Shown here: positions 32,075 through 37,816 of the stretch, piece by piece
Layout: the number at the start of each line of letters is the position of its first letter
Position numbering within the stretch: position 1 is the stretch's first letter
From: a virus
Length of the DNA: 38,787 nucleotides
Strand: one strand, 5' to 3'
IMG/VR virus record: IMGVR_UViG_3300027969_000206
Span: 1 to 38,787 of that record
Position numbers and translations under genes: made by a program
Notes under the pieces: generated by a model
Database searches by the model: none
Told to the model about the DNA's origin: nothing
The model's input: the letters and a program-made list of their open reading frames with translations, nothing else

Positions 32075-32351
32075 AACAGAGATGAAAATTATCCGCCAGG
32101 TCGAGGCAACTCGCGGCATTGACGGAAACATTGAGATTGACCTGGAGGCCATTGAAGACTACATGGAATCCTTGCGCTGGTTTAACGAGCAAGAAAGCCC
32201 AGACAAGATGGCCAAGATGATTGGCTGGATTGGTTTATCGCTGATCAGCATCTGTGCGACTTTAGATGTGAACTTTGCTGACTGCTTAGAGGTTGCCTAT
32301 GAAGAAGGCGAAGGCAATCAAGAAGTTTTTGAAGAAGATCAGGATTCTTAA
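32061..32351 (+). CDS. 96-residue acidic early protein
   Basis: ATG 32061 overlaps the Cro-like gene by 14 bases and has AAGGG upstream. The protein is acidic and helical: MSYAETEMKIIRQVEATRGI, IEIDLEAIEDYMESLRWFNE, then a hydrophobic helix (MIGWIGLSLISICATLDVNF) and an acidic tail. The ATLDVNFADCLEVAYEEG stretch faintly recalls MazG-type helices, but key acidic motifs are not evident, so I leave it unassigned. In lambda this place holds cII; no HTH is visible here. Confidence 0.72.
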   Translation: MSYAETEMKIIRQVEATRGIDGNIEIDLEAIEDYMESLRWFNEQESPDKMAKMIGWIGLSLISICATLDVNFADCLEVAYEEGEGNQEVFEEDQDS

Positions 32352-32361
32352 AAAATCTGTG

Positions 32362-32367
32362 TATAAT
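32362..32367 (+). promoter_or_regulatory. Consensus -10 box before the structured RNA
   Basis: A perfect TATAAT lies 10 bases after the stop of the preceding gene. The -35 region (about 32339-32344, TCAGGA) is poor, so an activator or a weak promoter is implied. Transcription would start near 32374, just upstream of the long-stem RNA. Confidence 0.5.
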
Positions 32368-32373
32368 CCAAAT

Positions 32374-32530
32374 TGTCTGAGTGGCATCGGACGACAGGAA
32401 CCAACCGTAGAACCCCCGAATATTTTTGGTGGTCTTGCAAAGCAGTAAATAATCTTTTGGTTGGTTCCAATCGTTTACTTGCCGCCTCGCCAAGGCCAAG
32501 ATCACCAAAAGTGTTTGGGGGTTTTTGTTT
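32374..32530 (+). ncRNA. Predicted structured RNA ending in a terminator
   Basis: Bases 32412-32437 pair with 32497-32522 in an uninterrupted 26-bp stem; the four non-Watson-Crick positions are all G-U on the plus strand, so the pairing is RNA-specific to this strand. The stem is followed by TTTTTGTTTT. Inside the 59-nt loop, AGTAAA (32444-32449) pairs with TTTACT (32474-32479), extended by GC/GC across a bulge, and TTGG/CCAA forms an apical hairpin. GGAACCAACC (32397-32406) is a perfect complement of the apical GGTTGGTTCC (32459-32468), a possible pseudoknot. It lies between cro-type and replication genes, where lambda has nutR, tR1 and OOP. Confidence 0.7.
32412..32530 (+). terminator. Long-stem terminator of the structured RNA
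   Basis: The 26-bp stem described for the structured RNA closes with GGGGG(32517-32521) pairing to CCCCC (32413-32417) and runs straight into T5GT4 (32522-32530). A GC-rich stem base followed by a U-tract is the intrinsic-terminator arrangement, although the 59-nt loop is unusually long. It would act like lambda tR1 between the cro and replication genes. Confidence 0.65.
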
Positions 32531-32730
32531 TGGGCAGACCGAGTGACTCACGTTACGTTACTGGGCCTGCATGGGCTGCCAAGTCAAGAAACACCGTCAT
32601 CAGGATACACCCCCTGCATTGTCGAACAGCGTTGATTGAGCGACTGTTAAAGGATTGGGTACAACGGTGGAACAAGGCTCAATCTCTAAGTGAATCAATT
32701 CGTCAAGCGCACTTGGTCTTAAGACTGTGA
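32530..32730 (+). CDS. Possible 66-residue protein after the terminator
   Basis: From TTG 32530 the frame reads MGRPSDSRYVTGPAWAAKSR, then a stretch with NTVIRIHPLHCRTALIERLL and KDWVQRWNKAQSLSESIRQA before TGA 32730. The residue mix looks protein-like and a GGGGG lies nine bases upstream. The frame is open further up (to 32461) but only through the structured RNA. Without a good start or a recognised family it may be chance; the alternative is a ~200-base non-coding stretch. Confidence 0.4.
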   Translation: MGRPSDSRYVTGPAWAAKSRNTVIRIHPLHCRTALIERLLKDWVQRWNKAQSLSESIRQAHLVLRL

Positions 32731-32829
32731 GATGAACCTTTATGAACTTCTATGTGATACAGATTGAAAGATGGAGCGGGAATGGATACTTATCCACCCT
32801 TGGAGAACCTATGCCCAAAAGGAAACAAG

Positions 32830-33192
32830 ATGTTTGAACAATTCTGGACTGCTTGGCCTAAGAACCCAAGAAAAGGCGGCAAGGCTATTTGCCAGGCTAA
32901 ATGGTCAAAGTTAAAGCTGGACTTGCAAGCCGATCAAATCATTAAACACGTTGAATGGATGAAAACAACAGACGCATGGAAAAAAGACAACGGTGCTTTT
33001 ATTCCTGCCCCGCTGGTATACATCAATCAAATGCGTTGGGATGGGGCTGAGATACCAGACATAGAAATAACCGTGTCTGTGGCCTTTAAAGACCCTGCTT
33101 TGCGAAAGATTGAGGAAGACAGCAAACGTGCTGCCAAACCATCGTTAGAAGTGTTGGCACGAATGGCTGAATTACGAAAGCAGGTGGCGTAA
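32830..33192 (+). CDS. Replication-type protein (standalone C-terminal domain)
   Basis: The 120-residue protein FEQFWTAWPKNPRKGGKAIC, then AKWSKLKLDLQADQIIKHVE, DAWKKDNGAFIPAPLVYINQ and MRWDGAE matches the domain found at the C-terminus of many phage replication initiators (lambda O/DnaT-like context), where F(W)xxWPrK...FIPxPxxxLnxxRW is typical. Here it stands alone. ATG 32830 has AAAAGGAAA at ideal spacing; in-frame ATG 32782 (GGAG upstream) and TTG 32764 give longer forms. A 31-codon ORF (32742-32837) overlaps the front in another frame. Confidence 0.75.
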   Translation: MFEQFWTAWPKNPRKGGKAICQAKWSKLKLDLQADQIIKHVEWMKTTDAWKKDNGAFIPAPLVYINQMRWDGAEIPDIEITVSVAFKDPALRKIEEDSKRAAKPSLEVLARMAELRKQVA

Positions 33193-33566
33193 TGACAAAA
33201 ATTTACAAATCTTCTGAATACATGAGAGAAAAAGCAAAAGCCTGGCGCTTGGCTAATCCTGACCGTGTTGCTGCTTACAGAGTGAAAAACAGAAGCAAAA
33301 ACCATAGGCAAGATGTTGTTCGTAAATATGGTGTTGCCTTTGAATGGTTTGATGAGCAACTTGAAAAACAAGATAAATCATGTGCAACTTGCCATAAGCC
33401 ACTTGAATGGACAGACAAGCAAAACACGCCCCATGTTGACCATTGCCATTCAACAGGAAAAGTAAGAGGGATTCTTTGCAATCGTTGCAACACGGTTTTA
33501 GGTCTTTGCGAAGACAACAAAGAATTATTTAAAAATTTAACAGGATATTTGGAATGTCATGGTTAA
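33192..33566 (+). CDS. Recombination endonuclease VII family nuclease
   Basis: Branch-cutting HNH-type nuclease like T4 gp49. The 124-residue protein has zinc ligands Cys64, Cys67 (SCATC) and Cys96, Cys99 (LCNRC) around the catalytic HVDHCHSTGKVRGILCNRCN, the hallmark of PF02945. The basic N-terminus (KAKAWRLANPDRVAAYRVKN) is typical of the family. It begins in a TAATG overlap with the previous gene and overlaps the methyltransferase start by 8 bases. Likely role: resolving branched DNA before packaging, with the ERF/exonuclease system. Confidence 0.93.
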   Translation: MTKIYKSSEYMREKAKAWRLANPDRVAAYRVKNRSKNHRQDVVRKYGVAFEWFDEQLEKQDKSCATCHKPLEWTDKQNTPHVDHCHSTGKVRGILCNRCNTVLGLCEDNKELFKNLTGYLECHG

Positions 33567-34492
33567 TCAGCAAAGCCTTAATGAACTCGCACTTTTTGCA
33601 GGAGCAGGTGGAGGAATACTTGGGGGAAAACTTCTCGGATGGAGAACAGTCTGCGCCGTTGAATGGGAACCCTATCCAGCAAGCGTATTGTGCGCCCGAC
33701 AAAATGACGGTCTTCTCCCGCCTTTCCCGATTTGGGATGACGTACAAACCTTTGATGGAAAGCCGTGGCGAGGAATTGTTGACGTTATATCGGGCGGTTT
33801 TCCTTGCCAGGACATTAGTGCCGCAGGAAAAGGCGCAGGAATTAATGGAGAGCGAAGTGGAATGTGGGGAGAAATGGCGCGCATCATTCACGAAGTACGA
33901 CCCAGATTCGTTTTCGTGGAAAACTCACCAATGCTCACTTCTAGGGGACTTGGACGAGTTCTCGGAGACTTGGCCGCAATGGGGTTTGATGCGAGATGGG
34001 GAGTGTTGGGAGCAGCGGATGTTGGAGCAAACCATCAGAGGGACAGAATCTGGATTGTCGCCAAATGGCGTGGACAGCTTTCACACGCCAAACACGACAG
34101 GATTGGACGGTGGGAGCAACAGCAGGAAGGCGCTAAAGAAACGTCAAGAGATGTGGCCGACACCTTGTGCAACAGATCACAAAGGGGCGGGCAAGATGGG
34201 GACTTTGCGGGACAGATTGGATTACGCGGCAGAGAGGGGAGCAACCAAGAGCAAGACCTACACATGGCCAACACCCAGAACAAAGGGTATGTGCGGTGGA
34301 TCGGGAGCATGGGCGCAACTGAAAGCCAACACAACGATAGAGGAAGCCAGAGCAATGGGCGCGGGGAATGGTGGGAAACTGAACCCAGCGTGGGTCGAGT
34401 GGTTGATGGGTTGGCCTCCAGAGTGGACAGACTTAAAGCCATTGGAAACGGACAAGTCCCATTGTGTGCCGCAACAGCATGGAGAATCCTAA
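33554..34492 (+). CDS. Long ORF overprinting the methyltransferase gene (+1 frame)
   Basis: A 312-residue ORF covering 934 of the 942 bases of the methyltransferase gene in the +1 frame. It has tryptophan-rich recurring motifs: YDPDSFSWKTHQCSLLGDLD, FSETWPQWGLMRDGECWEQ, two WPTP elements (MWPTPCATDHKGAG; TWPTPRTKG) plus HTPNTTG, and LNPAWVEWLMGWPPEWTDLK. I recall proteins with SWKT..CSL..D, WP.WGMMR.GECW and LNPAWVEWLMGWP in other phage genomes, often near or overlapping dcm-like genes. GGA precedes ATG 33554 only weakly. Whether it is expressed is unknown. Confidence 0.5.
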   Translation: MSWLISKALMNSHFLQEQVEEYLGENFSDGEQSAPLNGNPIQQAYCAPDKMTVFSRLSRFGMTYKPLMESRGEELLTLYRAVFLARTLVPQEKAQELMESEVECGEKWRASFTKYDPDSFSWKTHQCSLLGDLDEFSETWPQWGLMRDGECWEQRMLEQTIRGTESGLSPNGVDSFHTPNTTGLDGGSNSRKALKKRQEMWPTPCATDHKGAGKMGTLRDRLDYAAERGATKSKTYTWPTPRTKGMCGGSGAWAQLKANTTIEEARAMGAGNGGKLNPAWVEWLMGWPPEWTDLKPLETDKSHCVPQQHGES

Positions 34493-34500
34493 GCCAATGA
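33559..34500 (+). CDS. C5-cytosine DNA methyltransferase
   Basis: Transfers methyl from S-adenosylmethionine to cytosine C5. The 313-residue protein has motif I LFAGAGGG (12-19), motif IV GGFPCQDIS with catalytic Cys83, motif VI VFVENS (118-123), motif VIII HQRDRIWIV (159-167) and motif X KAIGNGQVP (293-301). Between VIII and X the target-recognition region (~170-285) is hydrophilic and low in hydrophobic residues. GGA precedes ATG 33559. There is no restriction partner, so it is an orphan enzyme, probably for protection from host restriction. Local GC is higher than in neighbours. Confidence 0.93.
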   Translation: MVNQQSLNELALFAGAGGGILGGKLLGWRTVCAVEWEPYPASVLCARQNDGLLPPFPIWDDVQTFDGKPWRGIVDVISGGFPCQDISAAGKGAGINGERSGMWGEMARIIHEVRPRFVFVENSPMLTSRGLGRVLGDLAAMGFDARWGVLGAADVGANHQRDRIWIVAKWRGQLSHAKHDRIGRWEQQQEGAKETSRDVADTLCNRSQRGGQDGDFAGQIGLRGREGSNQEQDLHMANTQNKGYVRWIGSMGATESQHNDRGSQSNGRGEWWETEPSVGRVVDGLASRVDRLKAIGNGQVPLCAATAWRILSQ

Positions 34501-34700
34501 ACTACTTTGAAGCGCACAAAATTCTTGACCAAGTTCGTGATAATGTGTCTTATAATATAGACACGATTAACAAGGCTTTGGAACTAACAGGTGACTTGGA
34601 CTTTGGAGAATGTGAGGGAGATGCAAATCCAGCATCTCACAAATATGGCTCGCAAGCCTGGCTGGAGAGCTTATGCCAAGGCAAGGTCAAAGGAACTTGA
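34497..34700 (+). CDS. 67-residue early protein
   Basis: ATG 34497 overlaps the methyltransferase stop by ATGA; the frame is open to 34464 but those codons are shadow. MNYFEAHKILDQVRDNVSYN, IDTINKALELTGDL then GSQAWLESLCQGKVKGT. It looks like a small helical protein of the kind abundant in phage early regions. No family recognised. A promoter-like dyad lies inside it at 34545-34564. Confidence 0.7.
   Translation: MNYFEAHKILDQVRDNVSYNIDTINKALELTGDLDFGECEGDANPASHKYGSQAWLESLCQGKVKGT
34545..34564. promoter_or_regulatory. TATAAT inside a perfect dyad (intragenic)
   Basis: GTGTCT-TATAATAT-AGACAC: perfect 6-bp arms flank a consensus TATAAT. TTGACC (34525-34530, 5 of 6 to TTGACA) lies 20 bases upstream of it, a long spacer. 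It is within a coding region, so it may be chance, or an internal regulated promoter for the small-gene run that follows. Confidence 0.3.
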
Positions 34701-34764
34701 AAAAGAAGACTTGTTTAAAGGTATCACCAATGAAGTGCGAAAGCGCCTAAAGGAGCAGCCATGA
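34621..34764 (+). CDS. 47-residue basic protein
   Basis: A short frame missed by length cut-offs: MQIQHLTNMARKPGWRAYAK, then ARSKELEKEDLFKGITNEVR and KRLKEQP. It overlaps the previous gene by 80 bases and the next start by ATGA (34761). ATG 34621 directly follows GAGGGAG, too close for that site; ATG 34645 (MARKPGWRAY) is an alternative. Strong positive charge and helix content suggest nucleic-acid or protein binding; no family known to me. Confidence 0.6.
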   Translation: MQIQHLTNMARKPGWRAYAKARSKELEKEDLFKGITNEVRKRLKEQP

Positions 34765-34964
34765 ACACGAAACTTAATGCAGCATTTGCCGATCTTGATT
34801 ATGAAAACTCGCCAGAGGAACTCCAGCGCGTCATTGACGTATTGGATGCAACCCGTAAGGCGTGGTTAAGCATGACCCAAGCTGATTACGACAAACTGGT
34901 TTGGGAAGAAGAACGCATTGCCATTCAACGGGTTGAATTTGAAATGAACGGGGTTGATGAATGA
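34761..34964 (+). CDS. 67-residue helical early protein
   Basis: Starts at ATG 34761 with AAAGGAG upstream and is ATGA-coupled at both ends. MNTKLNAAFADLDYENSPEE, LQRVIDVLDATRKAWLSMTQ, DYDKLVWEEERIAIQRVEFE: acidic, all-helical. No family recognised. Confidence 0.75.
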   Translation: MNTKLNAAFADLDYENSPEELQRVIDVLDATRKAWLSMTQADYDKLVWEEERIAIQRVEFEMNGVDE

Positions 34965-35140
34965 CTCTGGCATTTGACATTTGCCGCTGCAACGGGTTGC
35001 GTGATGACTGTAATCGTTTGGTTACACCTTGTGCAACTTGCCGCAGAGTGTTGGAGAAAGAGCCAAGTGGCCCAAGAACGCCTTGGATGGAGCCTCCAAT
35101 AAAAGACGGTGTGTGCGAATACGTTATTCAAACACACTAA
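34961..35140 (+). CDS. 59-residue cysteine-rich protein (zinc-ribbon-like)
   Basis: ATG 34961 overlaps the previous stop by ATGA and the frame runs to TAA 35140. Six cysteines at residues 8, 10, 17, 24, 27 and 52: ICRCNG, DDCNRL, PCATCRR, then VCEYVIQTH. The spacing could bind one zinc (for example C8/C10 or C17 with C24-x-x-C27). Small zinc-binding proteins are common in early phage regions. Function unknown. Confidence 0.72.
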   Translation: MTLAFDICRCNGLRDDCNRLVTPCATCRRVLEKEPSGPRTPWMEPPIKDGVCEYVIQTH

Positions 35141-35166
35141 CCATAATTAACATATATGTGAACAAA

Positions 35167-35325
35167 ATGGCTGAAACAGACAATTTAATGTTAGCTGAGT
35201 TAGAACAAGAGAGCAGGCTCATGAGGGCTAGAAATGCCCGTCTTGAGGCTGAGGTAACTGTGCTAACCGAGATGGTGCGTGTACTGTCTGACAAGCTGGC
35301 ACAGATGGAGGCTAAGCATGAATAA
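35167..35325 (+). CDS. 52-residue coiled-coil protein
   Basis: ATG 35167 opens MAETDNLMLAELEQESRLMR, ARNARLEAEVTVLTEMVRVL, SDKLAQMEAKHE, a continuous heptad-like helix. GTG 35158 is an alternative start; the frame is open further upstream only as shadow. It overlaps the next gene by 8 bases. Likely a small oligomeric or adaptor helix; no family assigned. Confidence 0.7.
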   Translation: MAETDNLMLAELEQESRLMRARNARLEAEVTVLTEMVRVLSDKLAQMEAKHE

Positions 35326-36064
35326 AGAAACAATGAAGCTGGCGCTTGAGGTGCTACAAGAAAACCATCATTTGATTGAAGAATACGAACACCCTGATTA
35401 TTTGGCGCATTATGACCGAGTAATCGGCGAAGTTGCAAAAGCACTAGCCAAGCAAGAGCAGAAACGACCACAAAACTGTGGCACTTCATATTGCAGTTGC
35501 ATTGAGTGTGTGATGGATGAGCAAGAGCAGGGTGAGCCAGCGTTTTATGCACATGATGGCTACTTAATGACACCAGAGCGTGCAAAGTTCCTTGGTTTTC
35601 CATTGGATAGCATTCTTGCTCTCTACACCACACCACCGCACAGTTTCTTTGAAGACGTAGCGGATGACTTGCGCGTAGAAATAGCAGAATTACAAGATCA
35701 TGTTCGTTTGCTGGAGAAGCAATTAGCACAGCAAAAGCAGGGTGAGCCAGATGATGAAGAAGTGCTTGGCTTTAACGGTTGGGGGTTTCCTATTGAGCCT
35801 CCATCAAAGCAAGAGCAGGGTGAGTTTGTGGCAATAGTTGAAGAATTGCCAACTGGTGAAGGCAACCCACCATTTAAGTTTGCAGACCTTCGTAATGTGC
35901 CAACTGGTGCAAAGCTCTACACCACACCACAACAACGCACATGGGTTGGGCTGACGGATGAGGAAATTGAAAAGATGCGGCATTTAATTGACTGGACGGC
36001 ACATTGGTCATATGGAATATTTGCCAAAGCTATTGAAGCCAAACTCAAGGAGAAGAACACATGA
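35318..36064 (+). CDS. Modular protein with QEQGE linkers, unknown
   Basis: A 248-residue protein from ATG 35318. It contains LALEVLQENHHLIEEYEHPD at the start, a CGTSYCSCIECVMDEQEQGE cysteine cluster, then units separated by (K/E)QEQGE(P/F): each unit carries a short beta pattern ending LALYTTPPHSF or AKLYTTPQQRTW. It ends GLTDEEIEKMRHLIDWTAHW, a helix seen in many phage early proteins. Units look like shuffled cassettes. Function unknown; the modules are recurrent in environmental phages. Confidence 0.7.
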   Translation: MNKETMKLALEVLQENHHLIEEYEHPDYLAHYDRVIGEVAKALAKQEQKRPQNCGTSYCSCIECVMDEQEQGEPAFYAHDGYLMTPERAKFLGFPLDSILALYTTPPHSFFEDVADDLRVEIAELQDHVRLLEKQLAQQKQGEPDDEEVLGFNGWGFPIEPPSKQEQGEFVAIVEELPTGEGNPPFKFADLRNVPTGAKLYTTPQQRTWVGLTDEEIEKMRHLIDWTAHWSYGIFAKAIEAKLKEKNT

Positions 36065-36741
36065 CACCGCTAATCAAAGAGATGGTTAAGTTGGTTTCGG
36101 TGGCCGACTTTGACCCAACGCAGATGCAATGGTTTGATGTAACTGGAGCAATCAAAGAATACATTGGCTATGACCAGCGTAAATACTTGCTACATCCAGC
36201 CCCATATAAAAACATGATGCTTTGTGGTCGTACAGAGCAAGGCGACTTCATGTTGTCAGTGCTGGCAGAGCCAGCGGCAACCATTGTGACGGGTTGGATT
36301 ATGAAACCAACGGGTTACAAAACCCTTGGGACTTTTTTGTTTGCTGAAGACAATGGAGAGCCAAAGACAGGCGAGGTTGACAAACCAATTGACCCGCAAG
36401 ACCAGTCAATGATGTGCGCGATTGTTGCCATGTTTTACGCCTCTTTGGATATGAAAGTTGAAGCGTATGTGCCAACAGCAAAGGACACATTCACAAACCG
36501 CCGCAAAATAAAAGAAGGCAAACTTCCCACATACGACTGGCACACAGTAGTAATTGAGCCATCACACGCAAAACAAGAACATCAAGGCGGCACACACGCA
36601 AGCCCACGAAGGCATCAAGCAAGAGGTCATTGGAGAACCTACAAATCAGGTAAACGCGGTTGGGTCAAAGAATGCTGGCGCGGCGATGCAAGTAAGGGTG
36701 CGGTGTTTAAAGATTATGAACTCAAGGATAAAAACACATGA
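36061..36741 (+). CDS. 226-residue early protein with C-terminal WR-rich motif
   Basis: Overlaps its upstream neighbour by ATGA. The first ~150 residues look like a compact alpha/beta domain (DFDPTQMQWFDVTGAIKEYI; GDFMLSVLAEPAATIVTGWI). The C-terminus SPRRHQARGHWRTYKSGKRG, then WVKECWRGDASKGAVFKDYE, is a basic motif (RGHWR...W....GD...G...KDYE) common at the ends of unrelated phage proteins. No enzymatic motif is clear. Next gene begins with an ATGA overlap. Confidence 0.7.
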   Translation: MTPLIKEMVKLVSVADFDPTQMQWFDVTGAIKEYIGYDQRKYLLHPAPYKNMMLCGRTEQGDFMLSVLAEPAATIVTGWIMKPTGYKTLGTFLFAEDNGEPKTGEVDKPIDPQDQSMMCAIVAMFYASLDMKVEAYVPTAKDTFTNRRKIKEGKLPTYDWHTVVIEPSHAKQEHQGGTHASPRRHQARGHWRTYKSGKRGWVKECWRGDASKGAVFKDYELKDKNT

Positions 36742-36839
36742 TTGAAAACATTTGCATGATCGTGCTACTAATTGGACTGGGCGTTGTTATAACAATAGCA
36801 ATGTTAGTGTGCGTTTTAATGTTAAGTTACAAAGAATGA
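36738..36839 (+). CDS. 33-residue single-TM peptide
   Basis: ATG 36738 and TGA 36839, coupled by 4-base overlaps at both ends. MIENICMIVLLIGLGVVITI then AMLVCVLMLSYKE: almost entirely one hydrophobic helix with a charged C-terminus. The double coupling argues that it is real. Function unknown; small early membrane peptides may affect host membranes or superinfection. Confidence 0.65.
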   Translation: MIENICMIVLLIGLGVVITIAMLVCVLMLSYKE

Positions 36840-37108
36840 GATACGCCGCCCGCGTGGATTCCAACCAAACCCAGATCGTAAGTGCATTACGCGCTGCTGG
36901 CGCTTACGTTTGGATTATTGGCCTGCCAGTTGATCTTTTAGTTGGCTACAACGGTCACACGTTTTTGGTTGAGATAAAAGCAGACTCCAAAAAGCGTTTA
37001 ACGAAGCTGCAAGCCGACTTTTTTGAGAATTGGGCTGGTAGTACGCTGGCAAGGATTGATGGCCCTGAAGCCGCTTTAAGAATGATTGGCGTATGCGGTA
37101 CAACCTAG
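36836..37108 (+). CDS. VRR-NUC/PD-(D/E)XK-like small nuclease
   Basis: ATG 36836 overlaps the previous stop by ATGA. The 90-residue protein has NQTQIVSALRAAGAYVWIIG, LPVDLLVGYNGHTFLVEIKA: catalytic candidates Asp33, Glu46 and Lys48 in the D-x12-E-x-K pattern, after a helix that aligns with VRR-NUC domains. The C-terminus KLQADFFENWAGSTLARIDG fits the same fold. VRR-NUC proteins of phages cut branched DNA. It overlaps ninB by 16 bases. Confidence 0.82.
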   Translation: MRYAARVDSNQTQIVSALRAAGAYVWIIGLPVDLLVGYNGHTFLVEIKADSKKRLTKLQADFFENWAGSTLARIDGPEAALRMIGVCGTT

Positions 37109-37512
37109 ACGACCAGGCTCAAGCCACGAGCCTGATGAAACATCTGTGGCCAAAAGTGAAACAATCGTTGTCTGATGGAAAACAGTTAACGCTAGAGATT
37201 AAGCCAGCCAGCAAGAGCCGCGACCAAGAGGAAAAGTATCACGCCATCATTGGCGACATTGCCAAGCAAGCGCAGCACATGGGGGCTAAGTGGTCAGCAG
37301 AGGACTGGAAAAGAATGTTAGTTTGGCAATACTGCAAAGATAACCAACTAGATTGTGGCAAGGTCGTGCCAAGTCTTGACATGACGGGAATTGTCCAACT
37401 TGGGATGCAAACCCGCAAGTTCACAAAAGAACAGGCCAGCGAGTTTGTTTCATTCTTAATCTGCTGGTGTGACCAAAACGGGATAGAGCTAAATGATGAT
37501 TCCAAAGTTTAG
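37093..37512 (+). CDS. ninB: NinB recombination protein
   Basis: Lambda NinB (Orf) family: binds single-stranded DNA and helps recombination in place of host RecFOR. The 139-residue protein has LTLEIKPASKSRDQEEKYHA, IIGDIAKQAQHMGAKWSAED, WKRMLVWQY and FTKEQASEFVSFLICWCDQN, matching PF05772 in length and layout. It stands in the rightward operon just as in the lambda nin region, followed by a NinG/DUF968-like nuclease gene. Confidence 0.9.
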   Translation: MRYNLDDQAQATSLMKHLWPKVKQSLSDGKQLTLEIKPASKSRDQEEKYHAIIGDIAKQAQHMGAKWSAEDWKRMLVWQYCKDNQLDCGKVVPSLDMTGIVQLGMQTRKFTKEQASEFVSFLICWCDQNGIELNDDSKV

Positions 37513-37816
37513 CTATTACCGTAGCAAGAAGCATTTAAAGAATGTGGCCAGCCTGCCATGCCAGATATGCTACGTTGAAGGCAGAACGCAGGCATCACAT
37601 TCAAACCAAGCCGTACATGGCAAAGGCCGTTCGCTTCGTGCTTCTGACGAATTTACGGCTGCTATCTGTGTGGAACATCATTATGAAATAGATCAAGGCT
37701 CCAATTTGACTAAGCAACAACGCGTTAATATGTGGAATGAGGCTTACCAAAAGACGGTCAATCAGTTAAAATCGCAAGGACTTTGGCCTGCTGAACTAAG
37801 GAATAACAATGGTTAA
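37493..37816 (+). CDS. DUF968/NinG-like zinc nuclease
   Basis: A 107-residue protein with YYRSKKHLKNVASLPCQICY, VEGRTQASHSNQAVHGKGRS, SDEFTAAICVEHHYEIDQGS and MWNEAYQKTVNQLKSQGLW. The pattern C-x-x-C, (A)SHSN...GKG...D...A.C..HH..IDQG matches the DUF968-like HNH proteins that follow ninB in many phages and are considered structure-specific nucleases. Met1 (37493) or Met2 (37496) may be used. It overlaps ninB by 20 bases. Confidence 0.85.
   Translation: MMIPKFSYYRSKKHLKNVASLPCQICYVEGRTQASHSNQAVHGKGRSLRASDEFTAAICVEHHYEIDQGSNLTKQQRVNMWNEAYQKTVNQLKSQGLWPAELRNNNG

Noticed and set aside
32061-32351. MazG-like pyrophosphohydrolase
   Set aside because: Only a vague helical resemblance (ATLDVNFADCLEVAYEEG); the ExxE...ExxD metal motifs are not evident.
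32412-32522. MITE-like element (26-bp inverted repeats 59 bases apart)
   Set aside because: No target-site duplication at the flanks, and the mismatches are all G-U compatible on one strand only, which favours an RNA structure.
32245-32551. Minus-strand ORFs of 67-87 codons over the structured RNA
   Set aside because: They run antisense to the cro-operon end and the stem; no start signals and no protein-like pattern.
32742-32837. 31-codon ORF MNFYVIQIERW... before the replication-type gene
   Set aside because: Plausible as a small coupled ORF (its TGA overlaps ATG 32830), but too short and without a ribosome binding site, so only mentioned as an ambiguity.
33529-34532. Minus-strand ORFs across the methyltransferase locus (up to 165 codons)
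   Set aside because: Likely by-products of the locally stop-poor, higher-GC sequence; Ser/Pro/Cys-rich with no motifs. They do weaken the argument from ORF length alone for the overprinted plus-strand ORF.
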